Assembly: GCA_902784435.1 (NCBI GenBank)
Contig: CACZUR010000016.1
Span: 1-52,758, forward strand
Direction of reading: 5' to 3'
Origin: an uncultured Bacteroidia bacterium
GTDB lineage: Bacteria; Bacteroidota; Bacteroidia; Bacteroidales; UBA932
DNA length: 52,758 bases
Part shown: positions 24,201 to 31,817 of the stretch, piece after piece
How the letters are laid out: every line of letters begins with the position of its first letter
How positions within the stretch are numbered: the stretch's first letter is position 1
Notes under the pieces: model-generated
What the model saw: only the letters and a program-made list of their open reading frames with translations
Told to the model about the DNA's origin: nothing
The model's database searches: none
Position numbers and translations under genes: made by a program

Positions 24201-26207
24201 ATGAAAGCTTTTTGGAAAATGACCATGCTGGCAGGAATGGCCGCCCTGGTGGCCGGATGCGAAAATCCCGAACGGGAATCTGACACGGAAAAATTCAAGT
24301 ACACCATAGACTCCTTCGCAGACCTGAAGGTCATGCGCTACCGGATTCCCGGCTGGGAAAACCTGAGCCTGCAACAGAAGGAATATGCCTATCACCTGGC
24401 CGAAGCCGCCAAATACGGCCGCGACATCCTCTGGGACCAAAACTGCAAGGAGAACCTGCGCGTTCGCCACGCTCTGGAGGCCATCCTCACCTCGGAAGGG
24501 ATAGACACGCAAACAACTGAGTATCAAGATTTCCTCATTTATGCCAAACGGGTGTTCTTCTCCAACGGCATCCATCATCATTACGCGGAGGACAAGCTTT
24601 TCCCCGCCTGCAGCCGGGCGTATTTCGAGAGCCTGCTCGCCGCCGCCGGAATCGATGACCCCGGCCTTTCGGAAATCATCTACAACCCCGCCATCTATCC
24701 CCAGCGCCGTTCTACGGAAACTTCCGGAGACCTGGTCAAGCTGTCGGCCGTGAACTATTACGAAGGCGTCACCCGGGAAGAAGTGGAGAAGTACTACGCC
24801 GCCCTCATGGACCCGTCAGACCCCGAACCCGTTTCCTGGGGCCTGAACACCAAGGTGGTGAAAGATAAAAACGGCAGAATTGTGGAACTGCCCTGGAAAG
24901 TGGGCGGGCTGTACTCCGAGGCCATCGCCAAAATCTGCGAAGAGCTGGCCAAAGCCCGTGAAGTGGCCGAAAACGACATCCAGAAGCGTGCCCTGGGGCT
25001 CCTGATCGAATACTACAACACCGGAGACCTGAAAAAGTGGGACGAATTCAACATCGAATGGGTGAAGGATACCGTGGGCACGGTAGATTTCATCAACGGT
25101 TTCATCGAGGATTACAACGACCCGCTGGGCCGCAAGGCCTCCTGGGAAGGCTACGTGAACATCAAGGACTTCGAAGCCTCCAAGCGCACGGAAATCCTGA
25201 GCGCCAACGCCCAGTGGTTCGAGGACAACTCCCCGGTAGACCCGCGCTTCAAAAAAGCCAAGGTCAAAGGCGTATCGGCCAAGGTCATCAATGCCGTATG
25301 CCTGTCCGGCGACAGCTATCCGTCCACGCCCATCGGCATCAACCTGCCCAACGCAGACTGGATCCGCAAAGAGCATGGCTCCAAGAGCGTGACCATCGCC
25401 AACATTACGCACACTTACGACTGGGCGGCGCAGGAACTGCCCACCAGCACCCTGCAGGAGTTCGCCTACAACCAAAAAGAGATAGACCTCGCGAAGAAAT
25501 GGGGCACCGTGGCCGATGAAATCCACACCGACCTGCACGAGTGCCTGGGACACGGCTCCGGCCAGCTGCTGCCGGGCGTGAGTACCACCGCCATGGGAGA
25601 ATATGCATCGGCCCTGGAAGAAGCCCGCGCAGACCTCTTCGGCCTGTATTATACCGCCGATCCCAAGATGGTGGAACTGGGCATCATGCCGGACCCGGAG
25701 GCCTACAAGGCAGAATATGCCAATTACATCCGCAATGGGCTCATGGTGCAGTTCACCCGCGTGGAACTGGGCCGGCCCAATACGGAAGCCCACATGCAAA
25801 ATCGCAAACTCATAGCCGAATGGTGCTTTGAAAAGGGCGCCCAAGACAAGGTTATCGTTAAGAAGATCAAGGGCGGCAAGACTTATTTCGTCGTCAACGA
25901 CTATGTGAAGCTCCGCGCCCTGTTCGCCCAGCTGCTCGCAGAAATCCAGCGCATCAAGAGCGAAGGAGACTACGAGGCCGGCAAACAGCTCATCGAGACC
26001 TATGCCGTACACATCGACCCTGCCCTGCACAAGGAAGTGAAGGAACGCTACGAAGCCCTGAACCTGAAGCCTTACGGCGGCTTCGTGAATCCGGAAATCC
26101 AGCCCGTTGTGGCTGCCGACGGCACCGTGACGGATTATGTTCCCGTGTATACGGACGACTACTTGGGACAGATGCTGCTCTACGGCAAAAAGTACGGTAC
26201 GCTTTGA
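24201..26207 (+). CDS. Dipeptidyl peptidase III-like lipoprotein (M49)
   Basis: A 668-residue protein with a lipoprotein signal (lipobox LVAGC, Cys20). It is an M49 zinc peptidase that removes dipeptides from the N-terminus of short peptides. The zinc motif is HECLGH (446-451), the six-residue form with Cys known from Bacteroides rather than the eukaryotic HELLGH. The downstream EEARADL supplies the third ligand (Glu474). Its placement outside the cytoplasm, inferred from the lipobox, suits uptake of dipeptides. Its stop overlaps the xerD TTG start. Confidence 0.94.
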   Translation: MKAFWKMTMLAGMAALVAGCENPERESDTEKFKYTIDSFADLKVMRYRIPGWENLSLQQKEYAYHLAEAAKYGRDILWDQNCKENLRVRHALEAILTSEGIDTQTTEYQDFLIYAKRVFFSNGIHHHYAEDKLFPACSRAYFESLLAAAGIDDPGLSEIIYNPAIYPQRRSTETSGDLVKLSAVNYYEGVTREEVEKYYAALMDPSDPEPVSWGLNTKVVKDKNGRIVELPWKVGGLYSEAIAKICEELAKAREVAENDIQKRALGLLIEYYNTGDLKKWDEFNIEWVKDTVGTVDFINGFIEDYNDPLGRKASWEGYVNIKDFEASKRTEILSANAQWFEDNSPVDPRFKKAKVKGVSAKVINAVCLSGDSYPSTPIGINLPNADWIRKEHGSKSVTIANITHTYDWAAQELPTSTLQEFAYNQKEIDLAKKWGTVADEIHTDLHECLGHGSGQLLPGVSTTAMGEYASALEEARADLFGLYYTADPKMVELGIMPDPEAYKAEYANYIRNGLMVQFTRVELGRPNTEAHMQNRKLIAEWCFEKGAQDKVIVKKIKGGKTYFVVNDYVKLRALFAQLLAEIQRIKSEGDYEAGKQLIETYAVHIDPALHKEVKERYEALNLKPYGGFVNPEIQPVVAADGTVTDYVPVYTDDYLGQMLLYGKKYGTL

Positions 26208-27067
26208 TCCGGGATTACAGGAATTACCTGCGCATCGAGAGAAGGATGTCACCCAACACGGTGGCATCCTATTGTCATGATGTAGAGGGGTTCCTGGCAT
26301 TCTGCGACCTCTCCCCTTCCGTCATCACGCCCGCAGACATCGAACGGTATCTCAGCGAGGTATCGGCCCGCGGACTGGCCAAGAGGAGTTCGGCCCGTCT
26401 GCTGAGTGCGCTGCGCAATTTCTTTGACTGGTGCGTGCAGGAGGGCGAAGTGAAAGAGAACCCTTGCGACCGCGTGGATACGCCCAAACTGGGAAAATAC
26501 CTGCCGGAGGTGCTGTCGGTGGACGAAGTAACCGCCATCCTGGAATCCGTCGACCTGAAAAAGCCTTATGGCAAACGGGACAGGGCCATTCTGGAAGTGC
26601 TGTACGCCTGCGGACTGCGGGTGAGCGAAGCGGCGGGGCTGCGCATCTCCCACGTGCACCTGGACGAGGGGTTCGTAGACGTGATCGGCAAAGGCGACAA
26701 ACAGCGCCTGGTACCACTGGGAGACATTGCGGCCGATGCCATCCGCGCCTATCTGCCGGAGCGCCCCTGCCCTGCCGGACGCCAGTGGGAAGACATCCTG
26801 TTCCTCAACCGTTTCGGGAAGCCCCTCAGCCGCGTTTCCATCTTCAAGCTGGTCAAGGACCAGGCCATGGCCGCCGGCATCCGGAAAGAGATATCGCCCC
26901 ATACCTTCCGCCACTCCTTTGCCACGCATCTCATCGAAAACGGGGCCGACCTCCGCATCGTCCAGGAGATGCTGGGGCACGAAAGCATCCTGACCACGGA
27001 AATCTACACGCACATAGACTCTTCCACCTGGTACAAGACCATTCTGGAGCACCATCCGCGGAAATAA
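26204..27067 (+). CDS. xerD: Tyrosine recombinase XerD-type
   Basis: A 287-residue site-specific recombinase, close in length to XerC/XerD, which resolve chromosome dimers at dif together with FtsK. All active-site residues are seen: Arg139 (ACGLR), Lys163 (GKGDK), His233 and Arg236 (HTFRH), His259 (LGHES) and Tyr268 (EIYTH). The start is taken as TTG at 26204, overlapping the DPP III stop as TTGA. The next ATG (26246) would remove the conserved N-terminal helix RDYRNYLRIERR. There are no phage or integron neighbours, so a housekeeping role is likely. XerC versus XerD cannot be settled. Confidence 0.88.
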   Translation: MIRDYRNYLRIERRMSPNTVASYCHDVEGFLAFCDLSPSVITPADIERYLSEVSARGLAKRSSARLLSALRNFFDWCVQEGEVKENPCDRVDTPKLGKYLPEVLSVDEVTAILESVDLKKPYGKRDRAILEVLYACGLRVSEAAGLRISHVHLDEGFVDVIGKGDKQRLVPLGDIAADAIRAYLPERPCPAGRQWEDILFLNRFGKPLSRVSIFKLVKDQAMAAGIRKEISPHTFRHSFATHLIENGADLRIVQEMLGHESILTTEIYTHIDSSTWYKTILEHHPRK

Positions 27068-27078
27068 CGCCGGAATAT

Positions 27079-27109
27079 TTGACGGATTCAAAAAAAATTC
27101 CTACCTTTG
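27079..27109 (+). promoter_or_regulatory. Promoter of the L25-pth operon
   Basis: TTG (27079-27081), 20 bases, then TACCTTTG (27102-27109), the same -7 sequence as the rRNA and tRNA-Lys promoters in this window. The leader is about 80 bases. Confidence 0.8.
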
Positions 27110-27115
27110 CGCGCT

Positions 27116-27196
27116 TTAAAAAGCCGTAAAGGTTTTTTGGTGCAATGGGGTGCTTGAAAAAGAGCACTGAGTAACACATTTTTATTTTATACACAC
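27116..27196 (+). promoter_or_regulatory. Structured leader of ribosomal protein L25 mRNA
   Basis: AAAAAGCC (27118-27125) pairs with GGTTTTTT (27131-27138) to form an 8-bp hairpin followed by GG and no long T-tract. A second hairpin, GTGCT (27150-27154) with AGCAC (27163-27167), follows. The placement just before a ribosomal protein gene suggests autoregulation or attenuation, by analogy with other ribosomal leaders. This is inference only. Confidence 0.35.
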
Positions 27197-27784
27197 ATGA
27201 AGCATTTTACGCTTAAAGGCGAAATCCGCCAGAAGGGCAACAAGGCCGTCATGAAGGCCTTCCGCCGCCAGGGCCTGGTTCCTTGCAACCTCTACAGCCT
27301 GGGAATGGAGAACATCCTTTTCACCGTCAATGAGAAAGAGCTGAAGGGTCTCACCCACACGCCCGCTTCTTATATCGTAGACCTGGAACTGGATGGCAAG
27401 ACCTACACCGCCGTGGCTCACGAGTATCAGTGGCACCCGGTAGAGGACAACTGCCTGCACGCGGACTTCCTCGCCGTCAACGAAACCAAGCCCATCGTCA
27501 TCAGCGTCCCGCTCAACATTACGGGTCACCCGAAAGGTGTTCAGGCCGGTGGTAAGTTCACCCAGAGCGCCCGCAGCCTGAAGGTTTGCGCCCTCATGAA
27601 GGACCTCCCGGACCAGCTGGACATCGATGTCACTCCGCTGGAGCTGGACAAGCGCATGGTGGCCGGCGACCTCAAATTCGAAGGTCTCCAGATTGTCTCC
27701 GACAAGAACACCATCATCTGCTCTGTCAAGACCACCCGCGCCATGCAGCAGGCTGCTCAGGAAGCCGCCAAGAACGCTCAGTAA
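27197..27784 (+). CDS. rplY: 50S ribosomal protein L25 (CTC family)
   Basis: A 195-residue protein of the long L25/TL5/CTC form: an N-terminal 5S rRNA-binding L25 domain (about 1-90) and a C-terminal beta domain (about 95-190, ending with an Ala/Gln-rich tail). L25 binds 5S rRNA in the large subunit; the long form is a general stress protein in some bacteria. pth starts 2 bases after its stop, a pairing found in many genomes. Confidence 0.95.
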   Translation: MKHFTLKGEIRQKGNKAVMKAFRRQGLVPCNLYSLGMENILFTVNEKELKGLTHTPASYIVDLELDGKTYTAVAHEYQWHPVEDNCLHADFLAVNETKPIVISVPLNITGHPKGVQAGGKFTQSARSLKVCALMKDLPDQLDIDVTPLELDKRMVAGDLKFEGLQIVSDKNTIICSVKTTRAMQQAAQEAAKNAQ

Positions 27785-27786
27785 GG

Positions 27787-28419
27787 ATGGACTACCTGGT
27801 TGTAGGGCTGGGAAATATTGGTGCAGAATATGCCCATACCCGCCACAACATGGGATTTATGATATTGGATGCCTGGGCTCAGGCATCCAATGTCCTTTTC
27901 AAGACAGACCGTTACGGGGATGTCGCGGAAATCTCTTTCAAGGGCCGCTGGTTCGTGCTCCTGAAACCCTCTACCTATATGAACCTCAGCGGCAATGCCG
28001 TCCGTTACTGGATGCAGAAGCTGAACCTTCCCCTGGAAAACCTCATTGTCATCTCCGACGACCTCAATCTTCCCTTCGGCACCATCCGCATGCGGGGCAA
28101 CGGGTCGTCCGGCGGCCACAACGGCCTGGAGGACATTACCCGCAAACTGGAGTCGGAGCAATGGACCCGGATCCGGGTGGGTATCGGAAACGGTTTCCCG
28201 CACGGAGGGCAGATAGACTATGTACTGGGAAACCTCTCCCGGGAGGAGTTGGAGCAGATTCCGGAACTGTCCGCCCGCATTGCGCAGGGTATCCGGGACT
28301 ATTCCACCATCGGCCTGCAGCGGGCCATGAGCGGCATCAATGCCAAACCCAAACCGACAAATAAGGCCGAACCGGAGCAAAATCCAGGGAAAAATAGCCC
28401 GGAAGTGCCTGAAAGGTAA
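27787..28419 (+). CDS. pth: Peptidyl-tRNA hydrolase
   Basis: A 210-residue Pth enzyme that frees tRNA from prematurely released peptidyl-tRNA. The active-site residues are in place: Asn10 (GLGN), His20 (TRHNMGF), Asn66 (STYMN), Asp92 (DDLNLPFG) and Asn112 (GGHNG). The tail after about residue 190 is rich in Lys, Pro and Asn and looks disordered. The ATG at 27787 is 2 bases after the L25 stop. Confidence 0.96.
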   Translation: MDYLVVGLGNIGAEYAHTRHNMGFMILDAWAQASNVLFKTDRYGDVAEISFKGRWFVLLKPSTYMNLSGNAVRYWMQKLNLPLENLIVISDDLNLPFGTIRMRGNGSSGGHNGLEDITRKLESEQWTRIRVGIGNGFPHGGQIDYVLGNLSREELEQIPELSARIAQGIRDYSTIGLQRAMSGINAKPKPTNKAEPEQNPGKNSPEVPER

Positions 28420-28438
28420 TTTTTTCCACAAAAATATT

Positions 28439-28468
28439 TTGGCTTTTTGTTTTTTTTGTCTAAATTGC
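28439..28468 (+). promoter_or_regulatory. Possible promoter of the H1-like gene
   Basis: TTG (28439-28441), 19 bases, then TAAATTGC (28461-28468), a degraded -7 box inside a very T-rich region. This would give a leader of about 45 bases. Confidence 0.35.
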
Positions 28469-28520
28469 ACCAAAGTTTGACACTTAAACGTTTAACGAAC
28501 CAATAAAACAAAAAACCATT

Positions 28521-28694
28521 ATGAAAGAGCTTGTCGAAAAAATCAACGCTTGCTACGCAGAATTTGCAAAGAACGCCGAAGCACAGGTAGTAAAGGGTAA
28601 CAAAGCCGCTGGCGCCCGCGCCCGCAAGGCTGCTCTCGAACTCATGAAAGACCTCAAGGAGTTCCGCAAAGTGTCCGTAGACGCTGCCAAGTAA
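28521..28694 (+). CDS. Histone H1-like protein (Hc1-type), Bacteroidetes form
   Basis: A small gene encoding 57 residues, starting MKELVEKINACYAEF and containing KGNKAAGARARKAALEL. It resembles the short histone H1-like nucleoid proteins that are common in Bacteroidetes: an amphipathic helix, a basic Ala/Lys/Arg middle (GNKAAGARARKAA) and a final KEFRKVSVDAAK. It probably binds DNA and compacts the chromosome. An AT-rich leader and a very strong terminator immediately after it suggest a short, abundant monocistronic mRNA. The DNA-binding role is by family analogy. Confidence 0.85.
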   Translation: MKELVEKINACYAEFAKNAEAQVVKGNKAAGARARKAALELMKDLKEFRKVSVDAAK

Positions 28695-28715
28695 GCAAAA
28701 TCCCCACTGAAAAGA

Positions 28716-28760
28716 AAAATGTTGCAGAAATTTCATTTTTTCTGCAACATTTTCTTTTTT
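28716..28760 (+). terminator. Strong intrinsic terminator of the H1-like gene
   Basis: A perfect 15-bp stem (28716-28730 with 28739-28753, core TGTTGCAGAAA) and an 8-base loop are followed by CTTTTTTT. Confidence 0.9.
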
Positions 28761-28802
28761 TCTGCATCTTTATAATAGGTTTAGGTTTTAGTACACGTCA
28801 AG

Positions 28803-28841
28803 AAAACCGGCTCTCCAAGCTAGCTTGAAGGCCGGTTTTTT
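28803..28841. terminator. Bidirectional terminator, tpiA side
   Basis: AAAACCGGC (28803-28811) pairs with GCCGGTTTT (28831-28839). The loop region contains the palindrome CAAGCTAGCTTG (28816-28827). T-runs follow on both strands. It ends the ackA-ptb-tpiA transcript and backs up the H1 terminator. Confidence 0.85.
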
Positions 28842-28857
28842 TGTATGAATACGTTGT

Positions 28858-29613
28858 TTAGAAGCTGGTGGCAATGCCCAGGAAGTCATCGGCCTTGAGG
28901 GCGGCGCCGCCGATGAGGCCGCCGTCGATATCTTTTTCCGCGAAGAGTTCCTTGGCGTTGGACGGCTTGCAGGAGCCACCATACAGGATGGTCATGTCCT
29001 GGGCCACCTGGGCGCCGAACTTGGCCTCGATGACACTGCGGATGCAGGCATGGATTTCCTGAGCCTGGGCGGCCGTGGCAGTTTTACCGGTGCCGATGGC
29101 CCAGACGGGCTCATAAGCGATGACCACATTCTTCATATCCTCGGCCGTGAAGTTGTAGAGGACATTCTTGGTCTGGGCGGTAACTACTTCGAAGTGTTTG
29201 CCGGCCTCGCGCTCCTCCAGGTTTTCACCAACGCAGAGAATCACTTTCAGACCAGCCTCCAGGGCCAGCTTGGTTTTGACCACCAGTTTCTCGTCCGTCT
29301 CTCCATAATACTGACGGCGCTCGGAGTGACCCAGGATGGTGTATTCACAGCCAATGGAAGTGAGCATATTCACGGCAACCTCGCCGGTGTAAGCGCCTTT
29401 CTCATGGTCTGCGCAGTTCTGGGCGCTGAGCTTTACCTTGGAACCCTTCAGGGCCTCTGCTACGGGGCACAGGTGGGTGAACGGCGGAGCCACGATCAGT
29501 TCTACGTTTGCGGGGAGATTCTTGGCCTTCTCTACGACGGCCTTTGCCAGTTCTACGCCTTCGGGAACGGTGGTATTCATTTTCCAGTTCCCGGCTACAA
29601 TATACTTTCTCAT
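28858..29613 (-). CDS. tpiA: Triose-phosphate isomerase
   Basis: A 251-residue TIM-barrel enzyme of glycolysis that interconverts dihydroxyacetone phosphate and glyceraldehyde-3-phosphate. Asn9/Lys11 (GNWKM), His96 (GHSERR) and Glu168 (AYEPVWAIGTG) are all present, as is the phosphate-gripping YGGS loop. It is the last gene of the ackA-ptb-tpiA operon, with a 3-base gap after ptb. Confidence 0.98.
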   Translation of the reverse strand: MRKYIVAGNWKMNTTVPEGVELAKAVVEKAKNLPANVELIVAPPFTHLCPVAEALKGSKVKLSAQNCADHEKGAYTGEVAVNMLTSIGCEYTILGHSERRQYYGETDEKLVVKTKLALEAGLKVILCVGENLEEREAGKHFEVVTAQTKNVLYNFTAEDMKNVVIAYEPVWAIGTGKTATAAQAQEIHACIRSVIEAKFGAQVAQDMTILYGGSCKPSNAKELFAEKDIDGGLIGGAALKADDFLGIATSF

Positions 29614-29616
29614 ATT

Positions 29617-30522
29617 TTATTTAACGGATATTACTGCAGAAGCAATGGAATTGAGTTTTACGTCTACGGAGTCTGCGCGGGAGGCCAGGATGCAAGGGAC
29701 CTTGGTGCCTACCAGGAAACCGGCCTGACGCACGTCGTTGGCCAGTTTGGAATTGGTTTTCCAGAATACGTTGGCGCTTTCGATGTTGGGGAACAGCAGG
29801 CAGTCGGCGTCGCCGGCCACGGGGCTGGTGAGCTTCTTGATCTGGACCGATTCCTGGTCGATGGCCACATCCAGGGCCAGCGGACCGTCGCCGATGGCTT
29901 TGATTTGGCCGCGGTCGCACATCTTGGCCAGCATGGCGCCTTCGATGCAGGCGGGCATGCTGTCCAGCATTTGTTCGGAAGCGGCGATGAAGGCAATCTT
30001 GGGCATGGCGATTCCGAAGTTGCGGGCCACACCGGTCACGAAACCGGCCAGCTTCACCTTCTGACGGAAGTCCGGAGCCGGGATAACGGCCATGTCCGTA
30101 ATGAACAGGAGCTTATGGTAGTTGGGGTTCTCGATTACGCCCACGTGGCTGAGGAGGCCCTTGGGAGGCAGCAGACCGCACTCTTTGTTCAGGATGGCGC
30201 GCAGGAACTTGTCCGTGGAGCAGAGACCCTTCATGAGCACGTCTCCTTCCCCGTCATGGACCATCCGGACGGCCTCGGCCACCGCCTTGAGCTCTTCCTT
30301 GATGTCCACGATGGTGAACTTGCCCATGTCAATCTTGCACTCCTCGCAAACCTTGGCGATGAGATCCTGGTCTCCCACCAGGGTTACCTTGACGAAACCC
30401 ATGTCCGAAGCCAGGGATGCAGCCTCGATGGTGTGGGAATCCACGCCCCAGGCGGCTACCATTTTCTTACAGATGCCTTTTGCCTTCAGTTCGGCAAACA
30501 GTTCATTAAAATTGCTGATCAT
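29617..30522 (-). CDS. ptb: Phosphate acyltransferase, Ptb type
   Basis: A 301-residue member of the phosphate acetyl/butyryltransferase family. The length and motifs (DVLMKGLCSTDKFLRAI, LLFITDMAVI, DRGQIKAI.DGPLALD, SPVAGDADCLL, ASRADS) fit phosphotransbutyrylase-type enzymes more than the longer Pta. It converts an acyl-CoA and phosphate to acyl phosphate and CoA. ackA lies 3 bases upstream and would turn the product into acid and ATP. Whether acetyl, propionyl or butyryl-CoA is the true substrate cannot be read from the sequence. Confidence 0.9.
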   Translation of the reverse strand: MISNFNELFAELKAKGICKKMVAAWGVDSHTIEAASLASDMGFVKVTLVGDQDLIAKVCEECKIDMGKFTIVDIKEELKAVAEAVRMVHDGEGDVLMKGLCSTDKFLRAILNKECGLLPPKGLLSHVGVIENPNYHKLLFITDMAVIPAPDFRQKVKLAGFVTGVARNFGIAMPKIAFIAASEQMLDSMPACIEGAMLAKMCDRGQIKAIGDGPLALDVAIDQESVQIKKLTSPVAGDADCLLFPNIESANVFWKTNSKLANDVRQAGFLVGTKVPCILASRADSVDVKLNSIASAVISVK

Positions 30523-30525
30523 AGT

Positions 30526-31740
30526 TTATTCCTGATTATCAAGTACAATATGCATGGTGTCGCGGGCGATGACCAGTTCCTCGTTGGTGCAGATGAGGGC
30601 AGCCTTTACCTTGGAATCTTCCGTGGAGATGATGGCGTCCTCGCCGAAGGCCACGTTGGCCTCGTAGTCCACCTTCAGGCCCAGATAGGAGAAGTTTTCC
30701 AGGACGCGGCGGCGCAGGCGGCTGTTGTGTTCGCCGATACCGCCCGTGAAAATAATGAGGTCTACGCCGTTCATGGCAGCGATATAGGAGCCGATGTTCT
30801 TGATGATGTCGTAGGTGTATTTCTTAAACACGAGCTTGGCCTTAGGGTCTCCGTTATTGGCCAGCTCGTCCAGTTCGCGGGCGTCTGAAGTTTTGGTGGA
30901 GATGCCCAGGAAACCGGATTTGCGGTTGAGGATGGTGGTCATTTCGTCGGCGTCTACACCCAGTTTCTTTTCCAGGTACAGAACGGCGTTGGCGTCGATG
31001 TTGCCCACGCGGGTGCCCATGATCATGCCCTCCAGCGGAGTGAAGCCCATGGAAGTGTCTACACACTTGCCGTTCTGGATGGCGCAGATGGAACTGCCGG
31101 CGCCCAGGTGGCAGGTGATGATTTTGGCATTGTTGATGTCCAATCCGGCGAGTTTGGCACCTACCCCGGCCACGAACTGATGGGACGTTCCGTGGGCGCC
31201 GTAACGGCGTACGCGGTATTTCTCGTAATACTCATAGGGCAGGCCATACATGTATGCATAGGAAGGCATGCTCTGGTGGAAAGCGGTGTCGAAGGTGACC
31301 ACCTGCGGAACGGAAGGAAGGACTTCCTGCATGGCACGGATGCCCAGCAGGTGGGCCGGGTTGTGCAGGGGAGCAAAGTCTGCGCAGAAGGTAATTTTGT
31401 CGATGACGTCGTCGTTGACCAGGACGGAACCGGAGAAGAAGTCGCCGCCCTGCACGATACGATGCCCCACGGCCTCAATGTCTTCCAGGGACTTGAGCAC
31501 ACCGGTCTTGGGGTCTGTGAGGGCCGCCAGGATGAGCTGCATACCCACTTTGTGGTCCGGGATGGGCACGTCCGTAACAATTTTGTCCTTGCCCGTAGGG
31601 GCATACTGAAGGATACCGGCAGGCAGGCCGATTTTCTCTGCGATGCCCTTGGCGATGATGTCATAGACATCGTCGCTTTTCATATCCAGCAACTGATACT
31701 TGATACTGGAGCTTCCGCAGTTGATGACGAGAATGATCAT
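30526..31740 (-). CDS. ackA: Acetate kinase
   Basis: A 404-residue enzyme of the acetokinase family that makes ATP from acyl phosphate. Asn7 (NCGSSSIKY), Arg in GHRIVQGG, the catalytic Asp in TFDTAFHQSMP, RRYGAHGTSH, GAGSSI and the final CTNEEL with the metal-binding Glu are seen. These are acetate kinase signatures rather than those of the shorter butyrate kinase. In GHRIVQGG the family's usual His-Gly is Gln-Gly, and in RRYGAHGTSH the usual Phe is Ala, so the acyl pocket could differ from standard AckA. It is the first gene of the operon. Confidence 0.93.
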   Translation of the reverse strand: MIILVINCGSSSIKYQLLDMKSDDVYDIIAKGIAEKIGLPAGILQYAPTGKDKIVTDVPIPDHKVGMQLILAALTDPKTGVLKSLEDIEAVGHRIVQGGDFFSGSVLVNDDVIDKITFCADFAPLHNPAHLLGIRAMQEVLPSVPQVVTFDTAFHQSMPSYAYMYGLPYEYYEKYRVRRYGAHGTSHQFVAGVGAKLAGLDINNAKIITCHLGAGSSICAIQNGKCVDTSMGFTPLEGMIMGTRVGNIDANAVLYLEKKLGVDADEMTTILNRKSGFLGISTKTSDARELDELANNGDPKAKLVFKKYTYDIIKNIGSYIAAMNGVDLIIFTGGIGEHNSRLRRRVLENFSYLGLKVDYEANVAFGEDAIISTEDSKVKAALICTNEELVIARDTMHIVLDNQE

Positions 31741-31783
31741 AGAATTGAGTTATTGTTGTTAATAAGATTCGGCTTATCTTGGG

Positions 31784-31791
31784 CAAAGATA
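31784..31791 (-). promoter_or_regulatory. -7 box of the ackA-ptb-tpiA operon
   Basis: TATCTTTG on the minus strand, about 44 bases before the ackA ATG. There is no clear TTG at -33. The divergent comEC-like gene begins 26 bases away, with a weak TAATTTCG at 31804-31811. Confidence 0.6.
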
Positions 31792-31817
31792 CGAAATTAT
31801 TACTAATTTCGCACTAG

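Noticed and set aside
26204-27067. XerD-like recombinase as a phage or integrative-element integrase
   Set aside because: Its length and motifs fit XerC/XerD, and no att repeats, excisionase or phage genes are nearby.
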